Positions 50,127 through 58,880 of a stretch of DNA of 64,000 nt are shown here, piece by piece. Numbering within the stretch: position 1 is the stretch's first letter; each line of letters starts with the position of its first letter. The notes under the pieces were generated by a model that was given only the letters and a program-made list of their open reading frames with translations, was not told the origin of the DNA and searched no databases. Position numbers and translations under genes: made by a program. The stretch is taken from assembly GCA_963803845.1 (NCBI GenBank), contig CAWDNZ010000005.1:310001-374000 (forward strand), written 5' to 3'. The stretch is from JABDIY01 sp963803845. Its GTDB lineage: Bacteria; Actinomycetota; Acidimicrobiia; Acidimicrobiales; SZUA-35.

Positions 50127-52235
50127 TTGCGTCGTGAGATTCTCACGGTCTCTCTGAGACCTGGTTCCCGTGACAGCGATGCGCAGCGGGTGCAAACTTG
50201 CGATATTCCAAGTCTTCCGTTTCGTATTCGAGTCGGCGCTCTGCTTGTAGTCATCGCCGTCGGATGTTTAGTGGCAACCGTCCCGTTCGTCGCGGTGTTG
50301 CAGCAGGGCGAGGCAGAGGCCGATTTTGGTGAGTGGGTCGTATCTTGCTTCACCCCCGGATTCCTGGTCTCTGGATGGTGGCTTGTTCGTCGTCGACCCG
50401 GACTTGTACTGGGTTGGCTCTTCCTGGGGGCTGGTCTGACCGTGGCTGTTGCTGGGTTAGGCGCTGCGTACGCTGGGGCCGCAGCAGCGCAAGGTCTTGG
50501 TGGTGTGGACTGGGGGTTGTGGGTCTTCTCATGGATGTGGCAGCCCCAGGTGACCCTCATCTCGATTGCGGTCCTGGCTTTCCCGGATGGTCGGCTTGAC
50601 GGTCTGTTGAGGCGAAAGTTGTCGCTGCTATTGGTCATGTTGCTGGGAGCTTCAATGCTCTGGTCGGTGATCGCCCCAGGGGAGATCATCACCACACCGA
50701 ACAAGCCAGACGGTGCGGTTGCTGGTGTGTTGAACCCGCTGGGAGTCGACAGGCTGGCATCGGTCGCAGATGCTGTAGGAAGGTCGCTGTTGGCTCTTAG
50801 TTTGATTGCTGGCCTGGCGCCCCTCATCGTGACTGCCGTTGCATGGCGCAGATCTAACGGGGTTCGGCGTCGTCAGTTCCGATGGGTGACCATCATCCAG
50901 CTCCTGGGTCTGACCACACCACTTGTGGTGTTCGCGATGCCCCTGGCGCTCGGCCCTTTGTTCGCGATTGCCAACACCCTCATCATGCAAGTGCTGTTTG
51001 TCGTTGCGATACTCCAATGGCGCGCCTACGAAGTCGATGTGGTGGTGCGCCGGTCGGTCTTGGCGGCATCGTTCCTCGTTGTCGGGCTCGGCACCTACGT
51101 CGTCGTGGTAGGCGTGGTGTCCGCAGTGATCGGGCGAGGTGGTGCCGTTTCTTCAACCTTTGGTGCAGCTGTGGCGATCGTCGTCTTTGGCCCTGCCTCG
51201 CTTTGGATTCAGCGCGGTGCGAACCGTCTTGTTTACGGGCGCCGCGATGATCCATTCCTCGTTGTGGCCGACATGGGTCGGTACTTGGCGGGCGCAGCCG
51301 ACCCTGCTGAAGGCCTTCGAGCGATTGTTACTGCGTTAACTGAACAACTTCGTCTCCCGTTCGCCGCAATCAGGGATGCAGGCGGTGCTTTGCTCGCCAG
51401 TAGCGGAAACCCTGAGACCGACGATGTTCCTTTCACTGTCCAGTTGTTTCATCAGCGTGAGCGAGTTGGGCTGCTTGAAATCGGCCACCGCCGTGGCGGC
51501 GGGGCACTCACGGCTGGGGAAAGCGACCTTCTGAGGACGCTCGGTCATCAAGTTGGGGCCGCGGTGGCGGCTCGGGACCTGATGCAGCGGCTGAGCGACG
51601 CTCGGGAACACCTCGTGGCTGCTCGCCAAGACGAGCGAAGACGAATTCAACGCGATCTGCACGATGGGCTAGGGCCCCAGTTGACCGCCGTGACACTCAA
51701 GCTTGACGCCGCCCGAAATCATCTAGCCGCCAACAGCGTTGACGCGGCGAACGATCTGGTGGGAAGTGCACGCCACGCATTGCAGGGTGCGGTTGGCGAT
51801 GTCCGTCGGTTGGTGTACTCGCTGGGCGACCCTGCGGTCGCTTCGCTTGGGCTGGCTGCAGCAGTCCGTGATCAAGTGAGCCAACTCACAAGATCATCGG
51901 GTCTAACAGTGAGCGTTGAAATCGAAGACCTTCCCCGCCTTCCAGCGGCGACTGAAGAGGCCCTCTACCGTATTATCACCGAAGCGGTGACGAACGTGGT
52001 GCGCCACGCTGATGCCACCCGCTGTAACGTTCGAGTCGTGCTCACTGGCGGGTGTGTCGAGACCGAAGTCATCGATGACGGGCATGGGATTCACGGCCAG
52101 TTCGTGCCAGGAGTTGGATCCCGTTCGATGCGCGAACGCGGGGCTGACCTAGGCGGCAAGCTCCACGTCGGTGCTGGCCCAGTGGGAGGCACCATTGTGA
52201 GCCTTCGGGTTCCGCTGAATGGGACTTCCCTTTGA
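50127..52235 (+). CDS. Membrane sensor histidine kinase, LiaS/NarX (HisKA_3) family
   Basis: A 702-residue sensor kinase. The N-terminal half holds about nine hydrophobic segments (residues 35-350). A GAF-like region follows (about 380-480). The dimerisation helix has H512 in RRIQRDLHDGLGPQLTAV, and the HATPase_c domain has ITEAVTNVVRHADA and a closing GVGSRSMRERGADLGG. This is the NarX/DesK-like architecture that phosphorylates NarL-type regulators. The partner gene overlaps its stop. The start is uncertain: TTG 50127 opens the frame, and no clear ribosome site marks any single codon. Confidence 0.88.
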   Translation: MRREILTVSLRPGSRDSDAQRVQTCDIPSLPFRIRVGALLVVIAVGCLVATVPFVAVLQQGEAEADFGEWVVSCFTPGFLVSGWWLVRRRPGLVLGWLFLGAGLTVAVAGLGAAYAGAAAAQGLGGVDWGLWVFSWMWQPQVTLISIAVLAFPDGRLDGLLRRKLSLLLVMLLGASMLWSVIAPGEIITTPNKPDGAVAGVLNPLGVDRLASVADAVGRSLLALSLIAGLAPLIVTAVAWRRSNGVRRRQFRWVTIIQLLGLTTPLVVFAMPLALGPLFAIANTLIMQVLFVVAILQWRAYEVDVVVRRSVLAASFLVVGLGTYVVVVGVVSAVIGRGGAVSSTFGAAVAIVVFGPASLWIQRGANRLVYGRRDDPFLVVADMGRYLAGAADPAEGLRAIVTALTEQLRLPFAAIRDAGGALLASSGNPETDDVPFTVQLFHQRERVGLLEIGHRRGGGALTAGESDLLRTLGHQVGAAVAARDLMQRLSDAREHLVAARQDERRRIQRDLHDGLGPQLTAVTLKLDAARNHLAANSVDAANDLVGSARHALQGAVGDVRRLVYSLGDPAVASLGLAAAVRDQVSQLTRSSGLTVSVEIEDLPRLPAATEEALYRIITEAVTNVVRHADATRCNVRVVLTGGCVETEVIDDGHGIHGQFVPGVGSRSMRERGADLGGKLHVGAGPVGGTIVSLRVPLNGTSL

Positions 52236-52900
52236 ATCAGCGCCCGCCCATCCGTGTCGTAGTTGTTGACGACCACGCATTGATCCGTGAGGGAGTCCGG
52301 GCCCTCCTCGGTTCGATCGACGGCATGGACCTCGTTGGCGAGGCAGCGAACGGCGCCGACGCCCTGGCAGTCGTGCTGGAAACACGTGCCGAGGTGGTGC
52401 TGATGGACCTGCACATGCCGGGGTCGGATGGGGTCAGCGCCACCCGGGCTATCAGGACGGCGTGTCCTGCGGCTTCGGTACTTGTTGTATCGATGCTGGA
52501 TGACGACGCCAGTGTGTTTGCGGCGATGCGAGCCGGCGCTCGCGGGTTCGTACTCAAAGGTGCTGACCCGGACGAGCTTCGTCGAGCAATAATCGGCGTT
52601 GCGAACGGTGAGGCTATCTTTGGACCCGGAATCGCCGAACGCGTGCTTGACCTGCTCACGCGCCCAACCGTCGCCATGGTGCACTCCGCTTTCCCGGAGC
52701 TCACCGAGCGAGAACGAGAGGTTCTCGACCACGTTGCTCGTGGGGAAACCAACCCGACCATCGCACGATCGCTTTATCTCAGCCCAAGGACGGTCGCCAA
52801 CCACGTCTCGAATATCCTCAGCAAACTGCACGCCACGGACCGCACCGATATTGCGCTGCGGGCAAGGGATGCTGGATTCGGGTTGGGCGAGGATCAGTAG
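52232..52900 (+). CDS. NarL/FixJ-family response regulator
   Basis: A 222-residue regulator. The receiver (about 7-125) has D13-D14 and phospho-acceptor D59 in LMDLHMPG. The LuxR-type helix-turn-helix (about 150-215) reads LTEREREVLDHVARGETN and ARSLYLSPRTVANHVSNIL. It should bind DNA as a dimer when phosphorylated by the kinase encoded directly upstream. TTG 52232 overlaps that gene's stop, so the pair is translationally coupled. Likely targets include the neighbouring small membrane protein or Kup genes. Confidence 0.93.
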   Translation: MNQRPPIRVVVVDDHALIREGVRALLGSIDGMDLVGEAANGADALAVVLETRAEVVLMDLHMPGSDGVSATRAIRTACPAASVLVVSMLDDDASVFAAMRAGARGFVLKGADPDELRRAIIGVANGEAIFGPGIAERVLDLLTRPTVAMVHSAFPELTEREREVLDHVARGETNPTIARSLYLSPRTVANHVSNILSKLHATDRTDIALRARDAGFGLGEDQ

Positions 52901-53008
52901 GCATCCGCAGTCTCGAGATGCGCCTGTCCATTCGGCTCTCAGCTAGGCTTTCGTCCCAGACCGTCGGGTGATTAGCCGATCCGGCCGGCGGATTTCGAAC
53001 GAGCAAAG

Positions 53009-54883
53009 TTGAATCTCAGTAACAGTTCACTCAAAGACCGGTCGTCGCTGTTGCCTCTTTCCGTCGGCGCCTTAGGAGTTGTTTTCGGCGATATCGGCAC
53101 CAGCCCTCTTTATGCACTTCGGGAGTCGCTTTCAGATGAGGGCCAGATCGCCGTGGCGGAAGGCAACGTTTACGGCGTGCTGTCGCTGATGTTCTGGTCT
53201 TTGATCATCGTGGTCACGGTCAAGTACTTGCTGCTCGTGATGCGAGCAGACAACGACGGCGAGGGTGGCATCCTTGCCTTGGTGGCGTTGGTCGGTGGCG
53301 ACCGCGGGAGCCGCCTTTTCGTTCTGGCCGGGCTATTCGGAACGGCCTTGCTCTATGGCGACGGCATGATTACCCCAGCGATCTCGGTTCTGTCTGCGGT
53401 CGAGGGGATCGAGGTTGCGCTGCCCTCGGTCCACCGTTGGGTGCTGCCGATCGCCGCCGTGATCCTCATTGGTCTCTTCTCCGTCCAGCACCGTGGCACT
53501 GCGGCCATGGGTCGTTTCTTCGGACCGATCATGATCCTATGGTTTCTCGTGCTCGGGCTCCTTGGGGCGCTGGAGATTGGACGGGAGCCGGCGATCCTCC
53601 AGGCTTTGAATCCGGTCTACGCCATTCGGTTCTTCGTTGACAACGGAGTACAGGGTTTCTTGACGCTGGGAACGGTCTTTCTGGTCGTGACCGGTGGCGA
53701 GGCGCTCTATGCCGATATGGGCCACTTTGGTCGGCTTCCCATTCAGATCGCTTGGTTCAGCCTGGCATTGCCCGCGTTGGTCCTCAACTACCTGGGTCAA
53801 GGAGCGCTGCTACTCAGTGACCAGACGACGATCGAGAGCCCCTTCTTTCTCCTCGCCCCATCATGGGGGCAGTTGCCACTAACGGTTCTCGCCACCGCAG
53901 CGACAATCATCGCCTCACAAGCGCTCATTACTGGAGCCTTCTCTCTCACCGTTCAGGCGATCAACTTGAACTTCCTGCCGCGAATCCGGGTTGTCCAAAC
54001 CTCCGCAGATCAGAAGGGTCAGGTCTACATTCCGGCGATCAACTGGTTCTTGCTGGTGGCGTGCTTGATCCTGGTTTTTTCGTTTGGCTCCTCCGCCCGC
54101 CTTGCTGCCGCCTATGGGGTGGCCGTAACAATCACGATGGTGGTCACCACCGGCCTGATCGCCGCGGTTGCGGTCAACCACTGGGGCTGGTCGAAAGCTA
54201 AAACGGCGGTCGTAGTAACGCCGTTGTTGCTCGTGGACTTGGCCTTTGCAGCCGCCAACTTGTTCAAGATCCCCTCCGGAGGCTGGTTCCCACTGGTGAT
54301 CGGTGTCGCCGGGTTCGTGGTCTTCACCACCTGGAGTGCTGGCCGCCAGCTTGTTGCTCAGCGTGTGGAACGGGCGGGCTTGTCGGTGTCCGTCTTCCTC
54401 GAAGACCTTTCGGAGGACAGTTTTTCTCGTCACATCGGTACCGGTGTCTATCTTCACCGCACGGCCGGCCTGGTCCCTCCGGCACTTCTGGCCAATCTTC
54501 GTCACAACGCCAGCCTCCACGAGACCGTGGTTCTCCTGTCCGTGGTCACTGATGACCGCCCTCATGTGCTCCCGGCGGCCCGGGATCGCTCTGTTCGTCA
54601 CCCGCTCGGGTTCTTCGAGCTGGAGATGCGCTACGGGTTCCTCGATCAGCCCGATCTTGGCTCCGATCTACGTGATTTGCTGATTGACGGGTTGACCTTC
54701 GACCCTGACCACACCACCTATTTTCTTGGCCGGGAACGAATCGGTGTTATCGATGATCCAGGAATGTCCAGCTGGCGGGAACACCTGTATGCGCTGCTCA
54801 GCCGCAATGCCGCTGATCCTTCGGCCCACTTCGGTCTGCCGATCGAGCGCAGCGTTGATATCGGCACCCATCTGAACCTGTAG
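53009..54883 (+). CDS. kup: Kup-family potassium uptake protein
   Basis: A 624-residue K+/H+ symporter of the KUP/HAK/KT family. The N-terminal signature is GVVFGDIGTSPLYALRES and is followed by DNDGEGGILALVAL. About twelve spans reach residue 450 and a cytoplasmic C-terminal domain covers about 455-624. Normal family length is close to 620-630. TTG 53009 fits the family N-terminus, though the ribosome site is weak. It lies on the same strand as the two-component genes, 108 bases after the regulator. Confidence 0.92.
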   Translation: MNLSNSSLKDRSSLLPLSVGALGVVFGDIGTSPLYALRESLSDEGQIAVAEGNVYGVLSLMFWSLIIVVTVKYLLLVMRADNDGEGGILALVALVGGDRGSRLFVLAGLFGTALLYGDGMITPAISVLSAVEGIEVALPSVHRWVLPIAAVILIGLFSVQHRGTAAMGRFFGPIMILWFLVLGLLGALEIGREPAILQALNPVYAIRFFVDNGVQGFLTLGTVFLVVTGGEALYADMGHFGRLPIQIAWFSLALPALVLNYLGQGALLLSDQTTIESPFFLLAPSWGQLPLTVLATAATIIASQALITGAFSLTVQAINLNFLPRIRVVQTSADQKGQVYIPAINWFLLVACLILVFSFGSSARLAAAYGVAVTITMVVTTGLIAAVAVNHWGWSKAKTAVVVTPLLLVDLAFAAANLFKIPSGGWFPLVIGVAGFVVFTTWSAGRQLVAQRVERAGLSVSVFLEDLSEDSFSRHIGTGVYLHRTAGLVPPALLANLRHNASLHETVVLLSVVTDDRPHVLPAARDRSVRHPLGFFELEMRYGFLDQPDLGSDLRDLLIDGLTFDPDHTTYFLGRERIGVIDDPGMSSWREHLYALLSRNAADPSAHFGLPIERSVDIGTHLNL

Positions 54884-54913
54884 AACAACCAAGAGTGACC
54901 AACGGCTGGACTC

Positions 54914-55657
54914 CTAAAGGCCTGCAAACAAGGTGAGGGCGGCGCCAAGCAAAAGAGGTAGCACAATGGCAAAGCCGACCAAACGGAGCGCTGTCGGAGG
55001 GCGCCAGCCGTCCATTTGTGGTGCAAGGGTTGCCTGGGCTGCCCACACAATGATTCCGTAAATCACTAGGAGCCAAACGATTGCCAACAGCGCATGAAGC
55101 ACCGAGAAGTCAGCGAATACTGACGCCGACACTGCAACTACTGGGAGGGCAGCGCCAATGCCCAACACCACTCGAAACCACCTGGGCCAATTCCCATGGC
55201 TCACCGCAAGAGCGCCGAGGAGGACGGTGGGAGCCATCAACGCTCCGGCGCCAACGAAAATTGGGAGGAGGCCGGCGAAGGTTGCCATGCGAGCGAGGGT
55301 CAGCTTCCAGCGTGTGGTGATGCGCCGGCGCGCGAGGTGCGCCATCGTCTGCGACGTGCCAGCGATGGCGAAACCGATGACGATGAACAGCGTTCCACCC
55401 CAGGTGAATTCTGGGTCCGTGGTGATGTACCGCATCCAGAGTCGTGCATTTATGCCCCACGCAGTCCCGGCGATGAGCCCGCCGCCGAGGAAGAGGGGCC
55501 AGGCAACGGTCGACGAGGTCCTTGAAGGCTGAGAAATCCAAGACGCGGGAACGCCAAAGTGGCCTTTCGGTATTTGGACTGCGCGTTTTCGTAGAAGGGC
55601 GTTCTCGGCGGTTGCCTGGCCCGCTACGTTCACCTCGGGCTGAAGCGTCGCTCCCAT
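54914..55657 (-). CDS. Multi-span membrane protein, unknown function
   Basis: A 247-residue protein. A 50-residue polar N-terminus is followed by six or so spans, including VAWPLFLGGGLIAGTAWGI, GGTLFIVIGFAIAGTSQTM, LLPIFVGAGALMAPTVLLG, VVLGIGAALPVVAVSASVF and LVGFAIVLPLLLGAALTLF. No family motif is recognisable. ATG 55657 follows GGAG with a 5-base spacer. It ends 30 bases after the convergent Kup stop. The 269-base gap upstream (55658-55926) shows no further gene, promoter or repeat that I can support. Confidence 0.7.
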   Translation of the reverse strand: MGATLQPEVNVAGQATAENALLRKRAVQIPKGHFGVPASWISQPSRTSSTVAWPLFLGGGLIAGTAWGINARLWMRYITTDPEFTWGGTLFIVIGFAIAGTSQTMAHLARRRITTRWKLTLARMATFAGLLPIFVGAGALMAPTVLLGALAVSHGNWPRWFRVVLGIGAALPVVAVSASVFADFSVLHALLAIVWLLVIYGIIVWAAQATLAPQMDGWRPPTALRLVGFAIVLPLLLGAALTLFAGL

Positions 55658-55926
55658 ATCTTCTCCGTTTCGTTTATCGCCCAGCGAAATTGGACGCTTA
55701 CTAAACAGACGAACTCACGGATGGAACGGGTGACAAGAGGATCTGGGCGGCTGTCATCTGTGATCTGACGGGACGCTCTGTAGTCCTGATCTGCGACTTG
55801 TTCGGCCTCGGTGATAGTGTCAGGTTCTCGGAAGAACTGCCATTGGCGACACCCAGATCGTTTCTGTCGCCGCCGCACCACCTGCAGGTTGTCTCCTTCC
55901 AAAGTTGAGCAAAGAGGAGCCCGTAC

Positions 55927-56190
55927 GTGACCCAAAACCCGAAAACCCTGGCCAGTCATTTGGAGCATCTCGCCGCAGACGCGGATGACATAGTGGCGAT
56001 GCTGACCGTCCAGCACAACGAGGAGGGTGATATCCACCCTGAGGCGCTGGCAAAATCGGAGCGGCTGCAAACCAGTCTGAGGGACGTAATTCACGCCCTC
56101 ACCCATCATGATCGCCTGGCCATGAAGGCCGACGACGTCTGGGCGGTGCTGAGCGTAAAGCACGAGGATCACGACTCCGGCGTGTCCTAG
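55927..56190 (+). CDS. Small acidic helical protein, 87 residues, unknown
   Basis: A short protein from GTG 55927, preceded by GAGGAG with a 7-base spacer. The sequence is His/Asp-rich and almost wholly helical in character (HLEHLAADADDIVAML, LAKSERLQTSLRDVIHALTHH, MKADDVWAVLSVKHEDH), with no signal or membrane span. The opposite strand has a longer open frame here, but its Arg-rich composition looks non-coding. No relatives come to mind. Confidence 0.6.
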   Translation: MTQNPKTLASHLEHLAADADDIVAMLTVQHNEEGDIHPEALAKSERLQTSLRDVIHALTHHDRLAMKADDVWAVLSVKHEDHDSGVS

Positions 56191-56279
56191 GGCAGGTCGT
56201 TGGGCGGGGGCCAGCATTCTCCAAGCTTGAATCAGCGCTCGAGTCTGCGATTGCGCACGACCGACCTCAGATTGAACCC

Positions 56280-58856
56280 TCACTCGACGAGCGAAGCCTC
56301 GATGACCGCGCTGGTGTAATCGAGGGCTCGCCCAGACGCCATTGCGGCGGCGAAGATTTGGGGACCGACGGTGCTGGAAAGCTCGGCGGCGAATCGATCG
56401 CGCCGAGCGAGCTGGCTTCCCCAAACAGCTACGTCTGTCGACGAGCGCATTTCCGATGCTGCTCCGAGTAGACGCGCCGCACGCTCGGGGTCGCGCCGGT
56501 GGGCCGCCAGGCGGGCTGCTCCTTCGAGCAGGTAGGCGACGGAGTACATCAGCCGGAGTGACCGATGGCGTTCGGTACATGAGGCCAGCAGTCGGGACGT
56601 CTCGTCGACGCCACCGTGGTGGAGCCGGTACTCGGCAAGGTTAACTTCGGCGAGTGCTGTGAACTGTTCGTCTCCTGCCGCGAGTGAGACCGAGAGCGCC
56701 TGCTCGAACACGATTTCGTCGTCGAATCGTTCCTGCGCTGTGTAGATCCAGCCCAGCACGTTCAGGGCCGCCGCTTCACCCCAGGTGTCGCCCAGCCGGC
56801 GGTAGGTCGCCAGTGACTGGAGCGCGAGCTCCTCAGCCAGCTGCTCACCTGCGACCGGTCCGACAACCATGGATTCCGCCAGCATGGCTGCCGCAGCCGC
56901 ATCCTCATCGCCGATGACCCGCGCCAACTCACCCCCTTCGTGCAATGAGGTAATGGCATCGTCATGGTTGCCGGTCCACATGTCAAAGACTCCGAGTACG
57001 ACGAGAAGGCGGGCGCGCGAGCGATCGGAGAGCTCGCCTTCGGCCCCAAGCGCGGCTCTAGTCAGGCGTCGTCCCTCGTCGATCCGTCCGTTGACCCAGG
57101 TTGGGACCCACAGCGCCCACAAAAGCGAGGCCAAGTCGTCTAGCCGACGATGGTCCATCAACCAACCGAGCGACGCGCGCAGATTGCCGGCCTCGCCCTC
57201 GGTGTCGTCGCCGAATACGGCCAGCCAATGACGTTGGTCGCCGCGGATAACGCCCCTACCGACCTCCAATCCGATCTGGCGGTAGTGCATCGCGTGGAGT
57301 TCGCCGACCGCCGATTTCTCATCTCGTTCGGCCAAGCGATCCCTCGCGAAATCGGAGACCATTTGGAGCATCCGGAATCGGGGCTCACCAGCCGAGGCCT
57401 CGGCCCGTACCAGGCTCTTGTCGACAAGAGCCGCCAACACGTCGAGGATGTCGGCACCGAATACATCCAGTGCCGGAGCGATCGCCTCGACGGCGCTGAG
57501 TGAAAAGCTGCCGACAAAGACACCGAGCCCGGCGAACACGCGCCGCTCGGTCTCATCGAGCAGGTCGAAGCTCCACCGGATGGTGTTGCGAAGTGCCTGT
57601 TGTCGTTCCGGGAGGTCACGAGGACCCCCGACGAGGAAGTCGAGACGGCGATCGAGCCGATCGAGGATGGCTGCGGGAGTGAGAACCTTCACCCGAGCCG
57701 CCGCCAACTCGACGGCCAAGGGTACTCCTTCCAAGCGCTGGCCGATCCGCTCGATGATGTCGCGATTTGTGCCCGCCATCGTGAAATCCGGTCGTACGGC
57801 GAGGGCGCGGTCCTCGAACATGAGAGCGCTGTCCTCCGCGGTGAACGGCGGCACTGGGAACTCGTGCTCGGCTCGCACCCTGAGCGCTTCGCGGCTCGTG
57901 ACCAACACGGTGAGGTTCGGTGCGCCATCGACGACTTCGGTGAGGATCCCGGATGCGGCGATGACGTGCTCGAAGTTGTCCACGACGAGCAAGAGCGACC
58001 GCTTCGAGAGATCACTTTTCAGAACCTCGAGCGTGACGCCACTGGTGTCTCGCAGGCCGATCGCTGATGCGATGCCCTGCACGACCTGACGATCGTCGTT
58101 CACTGACGCGAGCGACACGAACACGGCACCCTCCTCGAAGGCAGGGGCCGCCTGCATCGCAGCTCGCAGTGCAAGCCGCGTCTTGCCGATGCCCCCCGGC
58201 CCGGTCAGGGTGACCAACCGGACGCCGGGATCGTTCAGCAGCCGGGTCAGGGTGCCGAGTTCCTGCACCCTACCGATGAATGGTGTGGCCTCGCCGGGCA
58301 AGGTGAATCGTCGCGGTGAGGGTTCATCGAGATCGGGCTCGCCCAGAAATGCCTCGCTCAGCAGCATCGAGAGATCATCCGAGACCAACGATTCGAGCTC
58401 CTCGGCGTCGGTGAACGCCCGGTACGACACAGCGTCGTCGGACCGGATTCGATCGAGCAGGCCGACCAGCCGCTCCTCGCGGCGGGGAGCTGGTCGCTTC
58501 ACGTAGACCAACATCGGCTTGGTGCTACCGAGGAGGTACTCATCTTCCAGGCCTGACACGTGCATGCCCGGTGCCACCCAGCCGTACCGTTCCCAGTAGA
58601 GCCCGACGAAGACGTGGCTCTGTTCGAGATAGGAGCGATAGAGGCTGCGGGGTGGGTGGGCCCGCGCCCCTAGTTCGAATAGCACCGGCGAGAGCCGCAG
58701 GCGCCGAATCGCTTCGCGGACAGCTGCTCGCTCGGTCGCGAGCTCCTCCAAGGTGGACGACACGAAGACGCGCACCCGCTGATCGGGCGTCAAGATGGTG
58801 TGCTTGGGTTCATCCTGATGCGCCGCAGCCCCTCGATCGGTGAGCATGTACATCAT
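56280..58856 (-). CDS. STAND NTPase with DUF4062 N-terminus, NB-ARC and TPR repeats
   Basis: An 858-residue soluble protein. A DUF4062 domain (about 27-130; RVFVSSTLEELATERAAV, VFVGLYWERYGW) is followed by an NB-ARC/AP-ATPase with Walker A G219-T226 (GPGGIGKT) and Walker B LLLVVDNFEH. A winged-helix region and TPR-like helices run to the C-terminus. The ATPase resembles that of LuxR/AfsR-type regulators, but no helix-turn-helix, kinase or nuclease output is present. Such STAND proteins oligomerise on sensing a ligand; DUF4062 occurs in signalling and conflict proteins. ATG 58856 and two nearby ATGs are possible starts. Confidence 0.82.
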   Translation of the reverse strand: MMYMLTDRGAAAHQDEPKHTILTPDQRVRVFVSSTLEELATERAAVREAIRRLRLSPVLFELGARAHPPRSLYRSYLEQSHVFVGLYWERYGWVAPGMHVSGLEDEYLLGSTKPMLVYVKRPAPRREERLVGLLDRIRSDDAVSYRAFTDAEELESLVSDDLSMLLSEAFLGEPDLDEPSPRRFTLPGEATPFIGRVQELGTLTRLLNDPGVRLVTLTGPGGIGKTRLALRAAMQAAPAFEEGAVFVSLASVNDDRQVVQGIASAIGLRDTSGVTLEVLKSDLSKRSLLLVVDNFEHVIAASGILTEVVDGAPNLTVLVTSREALRVRAEHEFPVPPFTAEDSALMFEDRALAVRPDFTMAGTNRDIIERIGQRLEGVPLAVELAAARVKVLTPAAILDRLDRRLDFLVGGPRDLPERQQALRNTIRWSFDLLDETERRVFAGLGVFVGSFSLSAVEAIAPALDVFGADILDVLAALVDKSLVRAEASAGEPRFRMLQMVSDFARDRLAERDEKSAVGELHAMHYRQIGLEVGRGVIRGDQRHWLAVFGDDTEGEAGNLRASLGWLMDHRRLDDLASLLWALWVPTWVNGRIDEGRRLTRAALGAEGELSDRSRARLLVVLGVFDMWTGNHDDAITSLHEGGELARVIGDEDAAAAAMLAESMVVGPVAGEQLAEELALQSLATYRRLGDTWGEAAALNVLGWIYTAQERFDDEIVFEQALSVSLAAGDEQFTALAEVNLAEYRLHHGGVDETSRLLASCTERHRSLRLMYSVAYLLEGAARLAAHRRDPERAARLLGAASEMRSSTDVAVWGSQLARRDRFAAELSSTVGPQIFAAAMASGRALDYTSAVIEASLVE

Positions 58857-58880
58857 TCTGACGTTCCCGGGGTTTCTGCG

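Noticed and set aside
55630..56580. 316-codon minus-strand frame across the gap and the small acidic gene
   Set aside because: Arg/Gln-rich composition typical of a shadow frame, overlapping two better-supported genes; no motif.
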